DNA of 64,000 nt from Beta vulgaris subsp. vulgaris (taxonomy: Eukaryota > Streptophyta > Magnoliopsida > Caryophyllales > Amaranthaceae): contig NC_079202.1 in NCBI RefSeq assembly GCF_026745355.1, positions 4,658,173 through 4,722,172 of the forward strand. The letters are read 5' to 3'. A program made the translations under genes and the position numbers. The notes below the pieces were generated by a model. The model made no database searches. It was given only the letters and a program-made list of their open reading frames with translations, and was not told where the DNA came from. Of the stretch, positions 19,897-30,931 are shown piece after piece. Every line of letters begins with the position of its first letter. The first letter of the stretch is position 1.

Positions 19897-21589
19897 ATCA
19901 TTGTTTTGTAATTAAGTCGGTGTTGTTTCATCTTCTACGATTATATATCTTTGAAGACATTGTTTTGCCAAATTGCCACCACTAGTTTATTTTAAAAATA
20001 AATTGCATAAGTTTCTAATGGAAATTTGAATTTGCGTAAGACATTGGTGTATGATAAGGATTTTTTAAAATAGAAATAGTGTATGATAAGGTCTTGGGGT
20101 AAATCTTTTCACGCAAACTTATCATCGCAGATTGTAAACGTGTACTTTGTATGAGCTTTTAATTAATTGAGCACTTGTTCTTCCCTTGGAAATAATTTCT
20201 AATACCTCTTCCTAAGTTAGGGCATTAATGATTAATTTGGTACATATCCATTTTCATAATTTATAAGCACATGTCTCAATCTTCTTCTCAAAAATCAACC
20301 AAGAACCCTAACTTTTGAAACCTAATCCAAAATTTGTACTTTTTTTTTTTTTACAATTGTAGAGTCTAGAGATGTCTTGTGATTGTGGTCAAATATGACA
20401 GAAGTATAAACCCTAACTTAATTTGGGCTTAGAATAAAGGAATTTGCTGTTTGAGATGGAATGGTTTGATAAAACAATATTATTTTAGTTTACGGAGAGA
20501 AGACAGAGATATAAGGAAGAAGATAGTAGAGAAAAAAGGAAAAATTTATTTATGTTATGTGGGCTCCACTTGATCGGAATCTTGGCCTAGGAATAAATTA
20601 GATGGTGATTTTTACTATTATTTGAAGATGGATAGACAATTACATTTTGCGGGCTTTTAATTATTCTAGTGACAAAAGAGAACTTGATATTAGTATACTG
20701 TTTAGCGAAGTATCTAGTCCAGGGGAGAACAAAACTCCCTAGATCAGGTTTTTCTTTGAATGCACAATATGGAGAAAACAGTGCCACCATAACTCTAATA
20801 CAAAGGAATAAATTTTTTTTGTTTATTAAGTGAATCATCTACCCATTAAAGATGGACATTAATAATTATCGAAATTTTAACTTAGGATATGTACTTATCA
20901 AAGAAAAAAAAACATAGTGCATGTTCTCTTCACTTTATTTTTTTCTGTTTTTTTTATTATTATTTTCTTCTCAACTTTCCTTAACTTTCAGAAACTTTTC
21001 TGCTTTTGTTTTATTTATTCTTTTTTCTTATATATATTTTTTGAACTTTTCTTATATATTTTTTAAAACTTTTTTTTTCTTAACTTATATATTTTTTTTG
21101 ATTTTTTCTTAACTTTTAAATTTTTTCTGAAAAATAAGAAACATAAGATGAACAGAACATACATTCAACAATCTACTTTTAATGCATAGATTACCCAACA
21201 AGTAAATCTATCAATCATGATCCATACCTATAAACAACCAGAGGCATCTAAAAAAATCTAATGATGTTAGGTCTGGAAGCCCTCTACAAATAATAGAGCT
21301 ATTATTAGGCCATTAACATGCTTTTCACATAGAGCTCTTCTTATAAGTACTTCCACCTTAGCTTCATAACATTGACTTTTCTTAAATTATAATCAGAAAA
21401 TATGTATTCACATTTCTATTTGCTTGTTTTGTTAAGATTTTTTTTTTTAGAAAAATTCATATCTATTAAAAACAACCAATGATTGAATAGAAAATAAAGA
21501 TTATGCTTTTTAATTACGAATAATTGATAAAGACTTTAGAAGAGGTTTATAATAAATAACTAGATGTTTCACTAGGAGTCCTCTTCTCA
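19897..21589. other. Intergenic, nothing recognised
   Basis: Holds the BAHD 3' region, then AT-rich sequence. T-rich segments at 20930-21120 give hydrophobic frames that are compositional. A minus-strand frame at 20587-20838 has no recognisable domain. Confidence 0.5.
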
Positions 21590-21757
21590 TGTTAAGGCCC
21601 ATGGCCCAAGGTGCACAGGTATGCTCAGCAGTACTATCACTCTAGGAAGACCAACCTAGTCTTTTGTGCAAATGATTAGGTGTAAAAGTATTTTGTCCTT
21701 TTTTATAGTTTGTCTTCTTATGTAAACATGCTGATTGTGTCCACCTGGCTAGAATGT
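21590..21757 (+). repeat. 5' LTR of plus-strand Copia, first part
   Basis: Starts TGTTAAGGCCCATGGCCC and matches the 3' LTR from 28117. It breaks off after CTAGAATGT, where a foreign segment enters; the LTR resumes at 23490. Confidence 0.88.
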
Positions 21758-23481
21758 GATAAGAGGTTTTTAGTGTATCGTTAAGGCAACAAAAATCGTT
21801 TTTCAAACAATAGTTATAAAACCTAAACAACAAATTACTAATTAAGAACGTAGTAAGGCAAGTCAATGCTCGAGTCACATGGAAAATGGGTTTAAGTAAA
21901 GGTCTTTCGAGTCTAGATTAGCTATTAAAGGGTTTTGGGGGATTTTTAAATGATTTGGTAATAGAACAATTACGACTAGCTTATATCAAAGAAGCAAATA
22001 ACACGAGATAAAATATTAAATAGGGAGACACTAGAGTTAAGGTTACTAGTATGGATCAAAGCGGAGCAACGATCATTAATGCAATTATGAAGCAAACGAG
22101 ACGATTATCTAAGGTTTAGCTTTCCTCTAAAATACTCGAGTCCTCTCTCGAATGGTCATCGAGAATGATCCCTTAATCAATCAATTCAATCCTCTCACGA
22201 ATGGTCTTTAGTCAATTGATTAAGAGATCCAATAAATTCGTAAAACCCCTAATAAAGGATCGCCTCAATTTCTACCCAATATCTTGGCCTAGAAATTAAG
22301 TTGATATTTGAGGATGATAAAAGAGTTCAAAATTCAATTTAAGAACATTTGAATTCAAAATACCAAAGTATAAATGTGATTAATATCTATCCTAAGGCCT
22401 TAAAACACCAAGATCAACGCATAAACATCTTTAGAACATCACAATCACATTAACAATACATTTAAAACCCTAATCCATACTTTCACCGTAACCCTAGATA
22501 AGAAACTACTAACTAATCATGGATTTTAAGCAATAAAATATAAAATCTATAACTAATCTGATCTAGGACTAAACATGATTAAGAGATAATTAATTTAATA
22601 AAAATAATAATTATGAAACTATAATAAAGGAGATTTTATATTATGGAAGAATAATTAATAACAATGAAAGGAGAGAATGAAAACTAAAACTATGAGATTA
22701 AATTAAATAAAAAGTACCTTCGACGTTGTAAAAATCACAAACTTTAATCTAAGAAAACTTGGCTCTAGCCACAAGTTCAATGTTTTTCTCTCTAATATGA
22801 ACCCTAATAATAGTTCTAGTCTAGGAGAAAATAACGCATAATCCTCAACTAATAAAAAAAAATCTAATGTTTTAAGGCAAGCCTCATTTTTTTTTTCTTC
22901 GCGAATTCGAATGGTGCGGGCGCGCAAAAAATCAGGTGTGGCGCACCATTCTTTCTGATCTGGTCGGACAATTCATTTTAAAACAAGTATAACTTCCTCG
23001 TTTTATATCCAAATCAAGTTTATGACCAGTCGTTGGAAAGATATCAAAACAAGCTTTCACCTCAAATTGGAACTATCTTCATCCGATTTGTGGTTTGAAA
23101 AAACTTATGTCCATTTGAAGTTCTCCATACAAAATTTTATGGCATTATTGCTCCTTTGTGTGAGCGGGCATGGGGCATGGTGCAAGCACACCATTTCTCA
23201 ACGTGTGCTCTATTTTCATTGCTTCATTTTGCCAACTCTACAACTCATATCCATCTTAGGTAGTTCACCTATATTAAGAATATCGCAGAACATGGTGAAA
23301 GCAGATGTACTAGAAATTGGGTCAAATATGACTAAAAGTATAGCAAAATATCACTATGATGAAGAATGATCAAATGAATGAAATCGAAGGGGAAATGGAG
23401 AAGAAAGAGGGAAGAAAGGGGAGAAAGGAGATCAAAAATGAGCTAAAAGGAGTCCATAAAGTGCATTAAAAACACACTTAT
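21758..23481. mobile_element. 1.7-kb insertion in the Copia 5' LTR, class unresolved
   Basis: The insert is bounded by TAGAATGT at 21750-21757 and again at 23482-23489, an 8-bp target duplication; the 3' LTR has the uninterrupted site. The ends are imperfect inverted repeats: GATAAGAGGTTTTTAGTG on the left and ATAAGTGTGTTTTTAATG as the complement of the right. No transposase or integrase was found. The interior has CTCTCGAATGGTC/CTCACGAATGGTC repeats near 22150-22210 and a 'cgttggaaagatat' segment near 23030. The 8-bp duplication fits hAT, but the terminal sequence is not typical. Confidence 0.7.
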
Positions 23482-23489
23482 TAGAATGT

Positions 23490-23645
23490 CATTTTATTGC
23501 ACCTTCCTACAAGTTTCCCCGGCTCCTGTGAGAGTAGCTTAAATAGGCTAGTGTAGATCTTGTAAACATGAACTTGGGTGAAAAAAAGAGTATGAAGATT
23601 GCTGAGATAAATGAAATGAGAATGTTACTTGAACATTTGTATTCA
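23490..23645 (+). repeat. 5' LTR of plus-strand Copia, second part
   Basis: Continues the LTR from the interruption to ATTTGTATTCA, directly before the primer site. Together the two parts make about 324 bp against 308 bp for the 3' LTR. Confidence 0.87.
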
Positions 23646-23798
23646 TGGTATCAGAGCTTTAATTCTGTAAACATCATCCTACTTAAACAATTCACAAATT
23701 AACTTTTTTGATGTTCTGGATTACTATAAGATTACTTATAGTCGAAAAAAACTTAAAGATATCTTTTTTAAGATTTCAAAATAGCTAGAAAAAAGAAG

Positions 23799-24605
23799 AT
23801 GACTACTATAGAAGTTATTAGTCCATTATATTTGCACCTATCTGGTGGAAATAATTTTATGGCCATAGATAAACTTCAAGGATCTAGAAATTACAAATCT
23901 TGGAAAAGATATATGGAAATAGTTCTAGCTTCCAAAAGAAATCTAGGGTTTGTGACTAGAAGTGAGAAGAAAAATACTACTGATAATGTGAAAGGTGAGG
24001 CTTGGGAAACTTGTAACAGCATGATAATATCATGGATTCTAGGATCAGTGTCGGAGTCCATAAAGAAGTCAACCATGTTTGTGAATAGTGCTCATATAAT
24101 CTGGAAACAACTTGAGCAAAGATTTGCACTCACAAATTGGTCTAGAAAATACAAACTCAATAAAGAGTTGTATAAGACCAAGCAACAAGAAAAAAGTATA
24201 AGTGATTATTATACAATAATGAGGAGCACTTGGGGGGAATTAGAAGCTTCAAACTCTCTGCCTCCCATTATAACTGTGACAGTAGAAGTAAATGAGTTTG
24301 TGAAAGCTCTGAATCTTCAACAAGAACAACAAAAGTTGTTTCAGTTTCTTAATGGCTTAGATGAAGCCTATAGGACTCACATGAGTCAAATCTTGATGAT
24401 GACTCCTCTACCTAGTGTTGAGAGTGCTTGCAGTTACCTGGAACAAGAAGAGGCACAAAGAGAAATCTTGGGAAAAATGACACAAGAACTTGTTACCTTA
24501 GCTATGTACAACAAGGGGACAAGGGGAGAATATAGTGGGAACCAAGGCATAACTTAATGCACTGTATGCAAAAAGAGTGGCCATACAAATGAGAAATGCT
24601 GCTGG
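23799..24605 (+). pseudogene. Copia gag with zinc knuckle
   Basis: The frame starting at ATG 23799 reads SGGNNFMAIDKLQGSRNYKSW and MEIVLASKRNLGFVT, a typical Copia gag N-terminus, then QLEQRFALTN and FLNGLDEAYRTHMSQIL. A TAA at 24555 cuts the frame just before the CCHC knuckle CTVCKKSGHTNEKC (24558-24599). The capsid portion is unusually intact over 252 codons. Confidence 0.88.
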
Positions 24606-24946
24606 TTTATTATAGGATTTCCAAACCAGAATCCTAGGATCAAGACTTTTTTTACGGGTAGGAACAAGACTTCGTATAAAGGAAAGGAAAGAATTGTGCA
24701 GAAATGGAGCAAGGGAAAGCAAGGAAATACAAGAGGTGTTGCACATGTTCAAGGATGTCAGTTAGTCAATGAGGCCGGCTCAAATGTAAATACCTCACCC
24801 AACTTTACAACTCAACGACTATAGCAGCTCTTAAGAATTCTTCCAAGACCTTCAAATGAAAGGGAGGTGACATTGATGAGGAAATAGATTTAAGCTATTC
24901 AAGTATGGCATCCTGCTATTATGCTGACTCTGTAAAGAGTAATTAA

Positions 24947-25312
24947 TGGATTGTAGACTCTGGTGCATCAGATCATATGACTGGAAGAATTGATCTATTA
25001 ATCAATGCTTTCATGTGTAATAACAATCCAATAATTAATCTATCTACTGGTGAGACTTCAAAATTTTCTCACATAGGAAGTGTGAAACTTAAGCACAAAA
25101 TAAAGCGTAAAAATGTGCTTTGCATCCCTTCATTTAAGCATAATCTATTGTCTGTAAATAAATTATGTCATGATAAGCAATGTAAAGTTGTGTTTTATGG
25201 AAACTACTGCTTCATTTTAGATGAGAAGAGTGGTAAAGTAGTAGGAGTACGAAAAGGAGGACATGGCCTTTATTATATGATGAATGAGAACATTGACAAC
25301 ATTTTTGTGTAA
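24947..25312 (+). pseudogene. Copia protease and gag-pre-integrase
   Basis: Begins WIVDSGASDHMTG with the aspartic protease DSGA catalytic motif, then VLCIPSFKHNLLSVNKLC, the conserved segment before integrase, and GLYYMM. A stop directly precedes WIVDSG and another ends the frame at 25312. Confidence 0.85.
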
Positions 25313-25531
25313 AATCAAGGAAGAAACCTTGAATTTTGTTCAATGTTCAGGAGAATATAAGGAAAGAAAAAATGCTATGAATGTTAATGTGCATAAATAG
25401 GATCCAAGTACTGTAAAACGGGTGCCAAAGTTAAGCAAAGAGACTCTTTAGCACCATAGATTAGGTCATGACCCTATGAGAAGGGTGGCCATGATCAAAG
25501 AGAGTGATGTGAAGCAGGAAAGTAATGACAT

Positions 25532-26200
25532 ATGTCTTACTTATCCACTGGTAACATTCACAAGATTTCATTTCAACAAAGTGAATCTAGATCTAATGAC
25601 CTATTTGGTTTAATTCACATGGACACTTTGGGTCTGTACAAGGTGATTTATAGAGGAAAATACAAATACTTCCTTAGATTAGTTGATAATTCAAAAGTCG
25701 CTTGGATACATCTATTAAAACTAAAATCTGATACATTTGATGCTCTATCGAGTTTTGTAAATATGAGAAAGAATCAATTTGGGAAGAATGTGAAGATAAT
25801 TAGGTCAGATAATGCACTTGAGTTTGATGACAACAAGTGTGGAACTTTCTTTCAGAAATTAGAAATTGTGCATCAAACTTCTTGCACAGATACTCCTCGG
25901 CAAAATGGAAGAGCTGAGACGAAGCATAGGAATATAATGCAAATGGCAAGAGCCTTGAGATTCTATGCTGGTCTCCCTCTCTAACTCTTGAGAGATTATT
26001 TTATGATAGCTACTCATATCACAAATAGACTCCCAAACGTGATTCTGAAAAATAAAACTCCATGTGAAGTTCTATTTAACAAGAATCCTGACTATAATTA
26101 CTTGAGATTTTTTTTTGGATGTTTAGCATTTTCTTGGAAATCTTGAATGAAAGATAAGTTCCAGGAGAAGGGAGTACCCTGCATTTTCATTGGTATCCAG
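25532..26200 (+). pseudogene. Copia integrase, broken
   Basis: The integrase core is visible: IHMDTLGLYKV (first Asp), IIRSDNALEFDD (second Asp), and TDTPRQNGRAETKHRN (Glu). After a stop at 25982-25984 the text resumes in frame pieces resembling ATHITNRLPN and NKTPCEVLF. The HHCC zinc motif region upstream (near 25440-25500) is in a broken frame. Confidence 0.85.
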
Positions 26201-26418
26201 CTAACTAGAAGGGGTACTGGCTTCATAATCTTCTTATAGGAGTGTCATTTGTTTCAAGACATGTTAAGTTCTATGAAGCTGTATATCCATATCATCTTCT
26301 TCACACTGGTTCAGCAGAAGGTGATATGGAAATAATTAAGCCAAGCATGATTTAGCCACAATGGATAGATGATGAATCAACAAATGTTGTTGATCAAGCT
26401 TAAAATGAAGAAGAAGAA

Positions 26419-27600
26419 GTGACACAAGAAAAACCAAGGAGGTCTTTAAGAGAAGTAAGAGTGCCAACATGGCACTCAGATTATCACATTGGTGCAAATT
26501 GCATAAAAAAGGTGAATCAAGCTGATGTAACACCAAAATTTACTTGTCTCATGGCAAGTATGAACAATGGATCTGACTCAAGGTTCTTTAGAGAAGTTGT
26601 GACTAAGGAGCTATGGTTGGAAGCCATGAATGAGGAGCTGGCAGCATTAGAAGAGAATGGTACCTTAATATATAACTGCAACTCCTGAGGGTAAACATGT
26701 AATTGGTTGTTAATGGATGTATACTACCAAGTTTGACCCTCAAAGAAACACTACAAGGTACAAGGGTAGGCTGGTGGTTCTAGAAAACAGGCAAAAAGAA
26801 AGGATAGACTACAGTGAAACATTTGCTCCATTAGCAAAGTTAAAATCTGTAAGAGCATTATCGGCTATGGCAGCAATACATGCATGGCACACACATGAAA
26901 TGTATGTGAAGAATGTCTTTCTTTATATTGAACTAGAAGAAACTGTGTAGATGAAAATGCCACCAGGATACACAGGGAAAGGTTTTAGATTGAAACTGGA
27001 AGTAATACTACCAAAGTCTGCAAACTTCTCAAGTCCTTGTATGGACTCAAACAAGCTCCAAGGCAATGGTTTTCCAAATTGAGCTCAATTTTAAAGCACA
27101 ATGGTTACACTCAATCTAAGACTGAATATTCTCTATTCACTAATCTTGACTTATGTTGATGACTTGATCCTCACAAGGAATAACATGAAAGGCATTCAAC
27201 ATGCTAAGCAAGTACTGAATCAAGAATTCAAAATGAAAGACCTAGGGGAGTTGAGCGACTTCCTAGGCATTGAAGTTGACAGGAGTCATCAAGGAATATT
27301 TATATCTCAAAAGAAATATATGAATGATTTGATCACTGAGTATGGCATGAAGAGTGTAGAACATTAAAACTACCCATGGATACTCATATCAAGCTCCTGT
27401 CTACAGTTTGGGAGCCTCTCATACATCCAGAAAGTTATCAAAGGTTAGTTGACAAACTAATCTACTTAACCATAACCAGGCCTGATATTGCGTATATAGT
27501 TCATGTCCTAAGTCAGTTTATGCATGCGCCAACTTCAGTCCATCTACAAGTAGCTAAAAGGGCCATTAGATATCTGGTTGGGTAAACTGATCAAAGTATT
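26419..27600 (+). pseudogene. Copia reverse transcriptase, broken
   Basis: Pieces include RRSLREVRVPTWHSDY, WLEAMNEELAALEENGT, YKGRLVVLENRQKERIDYSETFAPLAKLKSVRAL (in part), the active-site YVDDLIL near 27150-27170, and EFKMKDLGELSDFLGIEV. Stops at 26948 and 27365 and frame changes divide the domain. Confidence 0.87.
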
Positions 27601-28086
27601 CTACTTGCCTTAAATTCTGTAGCTAAGCTTTAAGCCTATTGTAACAGTGATTGGGATTGTTGTCCCAATACAAGAAGGTCTACATCTGGGTTTTGTATCA
27701 TCCTTGGTTATTCTCTAAAAGCTTGGAAATCTAAAAAATAAACTATAGTGGCTAGATCTACAGTTTAAGCTGAATACAGATTACAAACTATGACTAATTG
27801 TGAAGTAATGTAGGTCAAGCAACTGCTCAAGGAACTAGGCTTGAAAAAATTAGGATCTATACCGATCCTCTGTGACAATCAAGAAGCTTTAGCCATTGCT
27901 GCTAACCCTAGTCATTATGAAAAAACTAAGCATGTTGACATAGACTGCCATTTTGTTAGAGCACAAGCCTCTACAGGGTCTATTCAACCAATTTATGTGA
28001 GCTCCTCCAATCATGTTGCAGATTTAATAACCAAAGTTCTCTCTATTGATCAACATTATACTTTTTTGTCCAAGATGGGAGTTTGA
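27601..28086 (+). pseudogene. Copia RNase H, broken
   Basis: Resumes with IPILCDNQEALAIAANPSHY and KTKHVDIDCHFVR, the conserved RNase H core, ending in ADLITKVLSIDQHYTFLSKMG as in other Copia elements. The upstream half (about 27640-27830) has several stops. The polypurine tract and 3' LTR follow within 30 bp. Confidence 0.87.
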
Positions 28087-28116
28087 ACCCCTCCTCACTC
28101 TCATCTCGAGGGGGAG

Positions 28117-28424
28117 TGTTAAGGCTCATGGCCCACGGCGCTCAGAAATGCTCAACAGTACCATCACTCTAGGAAGATCAACCTAGTCTTTTGTGCAAAT
28201 GATTAGGTGTAAAAGTGTTTTGTCCTTTTTTGTAGTTTGTCTTCTTATGTAAAAAGGGTGTTTGTGTCCACCTGGCTAGAATGTCGTTTTATTGCACCTT
28301 CCTAGAAGTTTCCTAAGCTCCTGTGAGAGCAACTTAAATAGGCTAGTTTAGGTCGATGATTGAAAAGAACACGAAGACTGCTGAGCTAAATGAAATGAGA
28401 ATGTTACTTGAACATTTGTCTTCA
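28117..28424 (+). repeat. 3' LTR of plus-strand Copia
   Basis: 308 bp, TGTTAAGGCTCATGGCCC to ATTTGTCTTCA. It is uninterrupted and so serves as the reference for the insertion site in the 5' LTR. Confidence 0.9.
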
Positions 28425-28579
28425 TCTCCAACCAAAACAATCACTTTAATTAGTTTATTTATACCCCCTCTAGTTCAAAAGTTAAGGTCCCAAGTAGTAA
28501 AGTAATTTGTAGTTTAGTTTGTTGAGAAACACCCCTCTCCCCCTTACGATTATAATTTAAATTTTCATAGTTCAATATT

Positions 28580-29085
28580 AGATAATGGCCAAACATCTTT
28601 TGGTTTTGTTATTAGAAATAATTTTGGTAATATAGTTTTAAGTGTGCTAAAGCCATTGATCTTTATTTTTCTATTCTTTCAGCTTAAGCTTTGGATCTTT
28701 AGAGAAGGTATTAAGGGATCTCTCTTTATAGGAATTAGTTGTTGAATAATTGAGGGAGTGAGATAACTTAGCAGTTATTCAATTCATCAAAAAAATTTTG
28801 GAAGATTTCTTGAACTATTAATGCTCTTTTTTCTGATGCAGGTGAAAATCTAAGAAGTTTGAAGATATTCAAATTCGGCATGTGTATCGAGAAGCGAATT
28901 AGGTGGCGCATTGGGCACGCAGCGTATTGTGCTCATGCTACTCCTACCTTTTCATATTGGTTCGAGTCTCCGAACCAATCATTTTCCTATATTCATTTGT
29001 ACGGATGCTTTATGGTGGCCCATCTCTTGGGACCCATCCTAGTTTTTCTTTCCTTATCAAATAAATTAATAATAATTAATAATTA
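28580..29085 (+). mobile_element. LINE 3' remnant with RNase H domain
   Basis: Frame pieces read FGFVIRNNFGNIVLSV (about 28603-28650), then REGIKGSLFIG, and near 28862 FEDIQIRHVYREAN, the RNase H tail of plant L1 ORF2. It ends CTTTCCTTATCAAATAAA, a typical LINE 3' end. The same tail (FEDVQIRHAFREAN) appears at 32396 on the other strand, so both come from one LINE family. Confidence 0.6.
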
Positions 29086-29347
29086 GAAATATTGAGAGGA
29101 ACAGTTCCAAATAAGGACGTCCCGCCATTTTCAATATCAACTTTCGATTATTTCTTAGTGGCTCCAATATTGTAAACACCGAGCTATAGTTCGCACCACT
29201 TAGGAATAAACGAAAGTTAGGACTAAAAATGGTAGAACATTCATTGTTGAAAATGTTCGTGATATTTGTTCCTCAATGATTAGGACATTATATTTCAGTA
29301 TAACTTGATATACTACTATATTTTTTATATATTTTTTCTCAAGACAT

Positions 29348-29944
29348 ATTTTTTTTTTGAAAATAACATTAATTCATTGATTCAAAGTCATACGACATCT
29401 ACAATAGAAGTAGAAACTAAACAAATATATATCAAAATGAAATAAATACAATTCTATTATGATGAAACCACGATCGTTGAGTAGATCTAACATTTCTGAA
29501 CACCCTCGTCTTTTACATCGCTGTCTGATGCAGCCTTCTGCAAGGGGGTCTGTCGATCTTTTGTAATTTTGAAGTAGAACTGGATTTAATTCAATTGATT
29601 GTAAATGAAGTCTTGACATCTGTTGCAACTCCGCACAAATTTCGATCAAACAAATTAACATCTAGAATTACACAAAAACCCAAAAACGTCTCCAAACTCT
29701 CACATGGAGAGAGATAAAACCCAATATATGGGTAGATATAACCCAATATATGGGTAGAAAAACTCTCCATTAGAGAGAGAGTAAAATTTATTAGAAACAT
29801 AAACATAAAAAACTAGTAACAAAAGGAGAAAAATGGGCTTACCACCGCCCAAAAGGGTGGTGGTAGCCCCTAGGTTGAAAATTAGGGTTTTGTGGGAGAG
29901 GAGAGAGAAGAGAGAAAAAAAGGTGAAGGGAGGCGGCAAGTTTT
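29348..29944 (-). mobile_element. Poly(A)-tailed retroposon, copy 2 of a new-looking family
   Basis: 597 bp on the minus strand. TTTTTTCTCAAGACAT flanks both sides (29332-29347 and 29945-29960), a target duplication of up to 16 bp with some ambiguity in the T-run. The poly(A) tail is the T-run at 29350-29358. From its 5' end: pyrimidine-rich leader, AAAACCCTA, a strong hairpin (complement of 29835-29870), a twofold ACCCATATATTGGGTT repeat, then a body with a 95-codon frame (29374-29661), then the 3' end TGTAGATGTCGTATGACTTT and GAATTAATGTTATTTTC before the A-tail. It shares this plan with 30334-30922 and 51130-51785. No reverse transcriptase or tRNA-like head; presumably mobilised by a LINE. 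Confidence 0.75.
29835..29870 (-). other. Leader hairpin of retroposon copy 2
   Basis: On the minus strand GGGGCTACCACC pairs with GGTGGTAAGCCC across ACCC-TTTT-GGGC. The lower stem is GGGGCT/AGCCC, with a bulged A on the 3' side, then six pairs, an A-C mismatch, three G-C pairs and a T loop. It lies 74 nt from the element's 5' end. Confidence 0.8.
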
Positions 29945-30333
29945 TTTTTTCTCAAGACATTGTAAGTTGAGTTGAAGTCAATTGCATGCCTGATAATGAT
30001 TTTTCTGTTTTTTTTTTTTTTAGTCATTCTTTATGTTTCCTGGTCTATTCTGTTCAATCGAGATTTTCTTGAACATATCTAGTTTTATCTTAACTTTTCT
30101 AAAGTTTTTGTACTTTCTTTTTTGAAATTTTGTTAGCAATTCTTTGTTTTTGTAAACTTTTCTTACTTTTTATTGAAAAAAAAAAAGTAAAAATAAACTA
30201 AACAGAAGAAACACAAATCCCTTATTTTATATTATGGGGACTTTCACTATATTCCTCTAAAGTAAAGTTATTTCCCTCTGATCTTACCCTCCATTAGGCC
30301 ACTCCATAAGGCCCTCTTGAGCTTTTAATCATA

Positions 30334-30922
30334 TCTTTTTTTAAAAGAAAATTTTTATTAATTGAAGGTCAAACGGCAATTACAATAGGTATTATAGAAA
30401 AACAAAATACAATCAAATAAGATTAAATCAACTTCATCTTCGATAAAACTACAAAGAACCAGATCGACTAAAGTAGTGCAGACCCCTTGTATTTGCTAAA
30501 CAAACAACTATTAGTGGAATCATCTATCATTTTGACAAAGTTTGGAGAAAAACATTTTTGGTCTAAAAATGTTGATCGCATCCGATACCTTCAGTTTGAT
30601 AGTCTTGAAGTTCAACCAATGAGAACAATTTCGCATAGCTACAAACAAACTAGACTCACACCTTCTAGGGGAGATGGAGACCTCAACAATAAAGCAGACT
30701 AAACTTTCCATAGTAAGGAACGAGAAACTCTCATAAAGAATGACTAGCTTATCCAATAAAACAAAAATAAATAACTAGAAACTGAAACAAGAGAGGAGAC
30801 GGGGATTATCATGGTTAAAAACATCCATGACAGCGCCTCATCGTTGAAGAAAGGGAGAAGGGAAGAAGAAAGGGGTGGCGTAAAAATCTGAAGGTCAATG
30901 TTTTTTAAATTTATTGAAATTA
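30334..30922 (-). mobile_element. Poly(A)-tailed retroposon, copy 3, most diverged
   Basis: 589 bp on the minus strand between TTAATCATA (30325-30333) and TTAATCATA (30923-30931), a 9-bp duplication. The tail is short and A-rich (complement of 30334-30346). The 5' leader is pyrimidine-rich (CGCCACCCCTTTCTTCTTCC) and leads to TTTCTTCAACG and a hairpin whose upper stem is TCATGG/CCATGA (complement of about 30806-30828). Next comes CTCTTGTTTCAGTTTCTAGT, matching copy 2. The 3' end TATTGTAATTGCCGTTTGAC matches the TGTAGATGTCRTATGAC of the other copies. A 78-codon minus frame (30520-30756) has no recognised domain. Confidence 0.62.
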
Positions 30923-30931
30923 TTAATCATA

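Larger units (their letters stand above)
21590..28424 (+). mobile_element. Copia LTR retrotransposon, plus strand, decayed
   Basis: 5' LTR (in two pieces), primer site TGGTATCAGAGC (23646-23657), gag, zinc knuckle, protease, integrase, reverse transcriptase, RNase H, polypurine tract (CTCGAGGGGGAG, 28106-28116) and 3' LTR are all present in Copia order. TCTCA (21585-21589) precedes the element and TCTCC (28425-28429) follows it, a 5-bp duplication with one mismatch. Stops break every domain. A 1.7-kb segment interrupts the 5' LTR. Confidence 0.92.

Noticed and set aside
20921..21112. Small hydrophobic membrane protein
   Set aside because: A T-rich stretch that yields Phe/Leu in any frame.
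23022..23369. Host gene inside the 1.7-kb insertion
   Set aside because: No recognisable domain, no splice or promoter context, and located within a bounded insertion.
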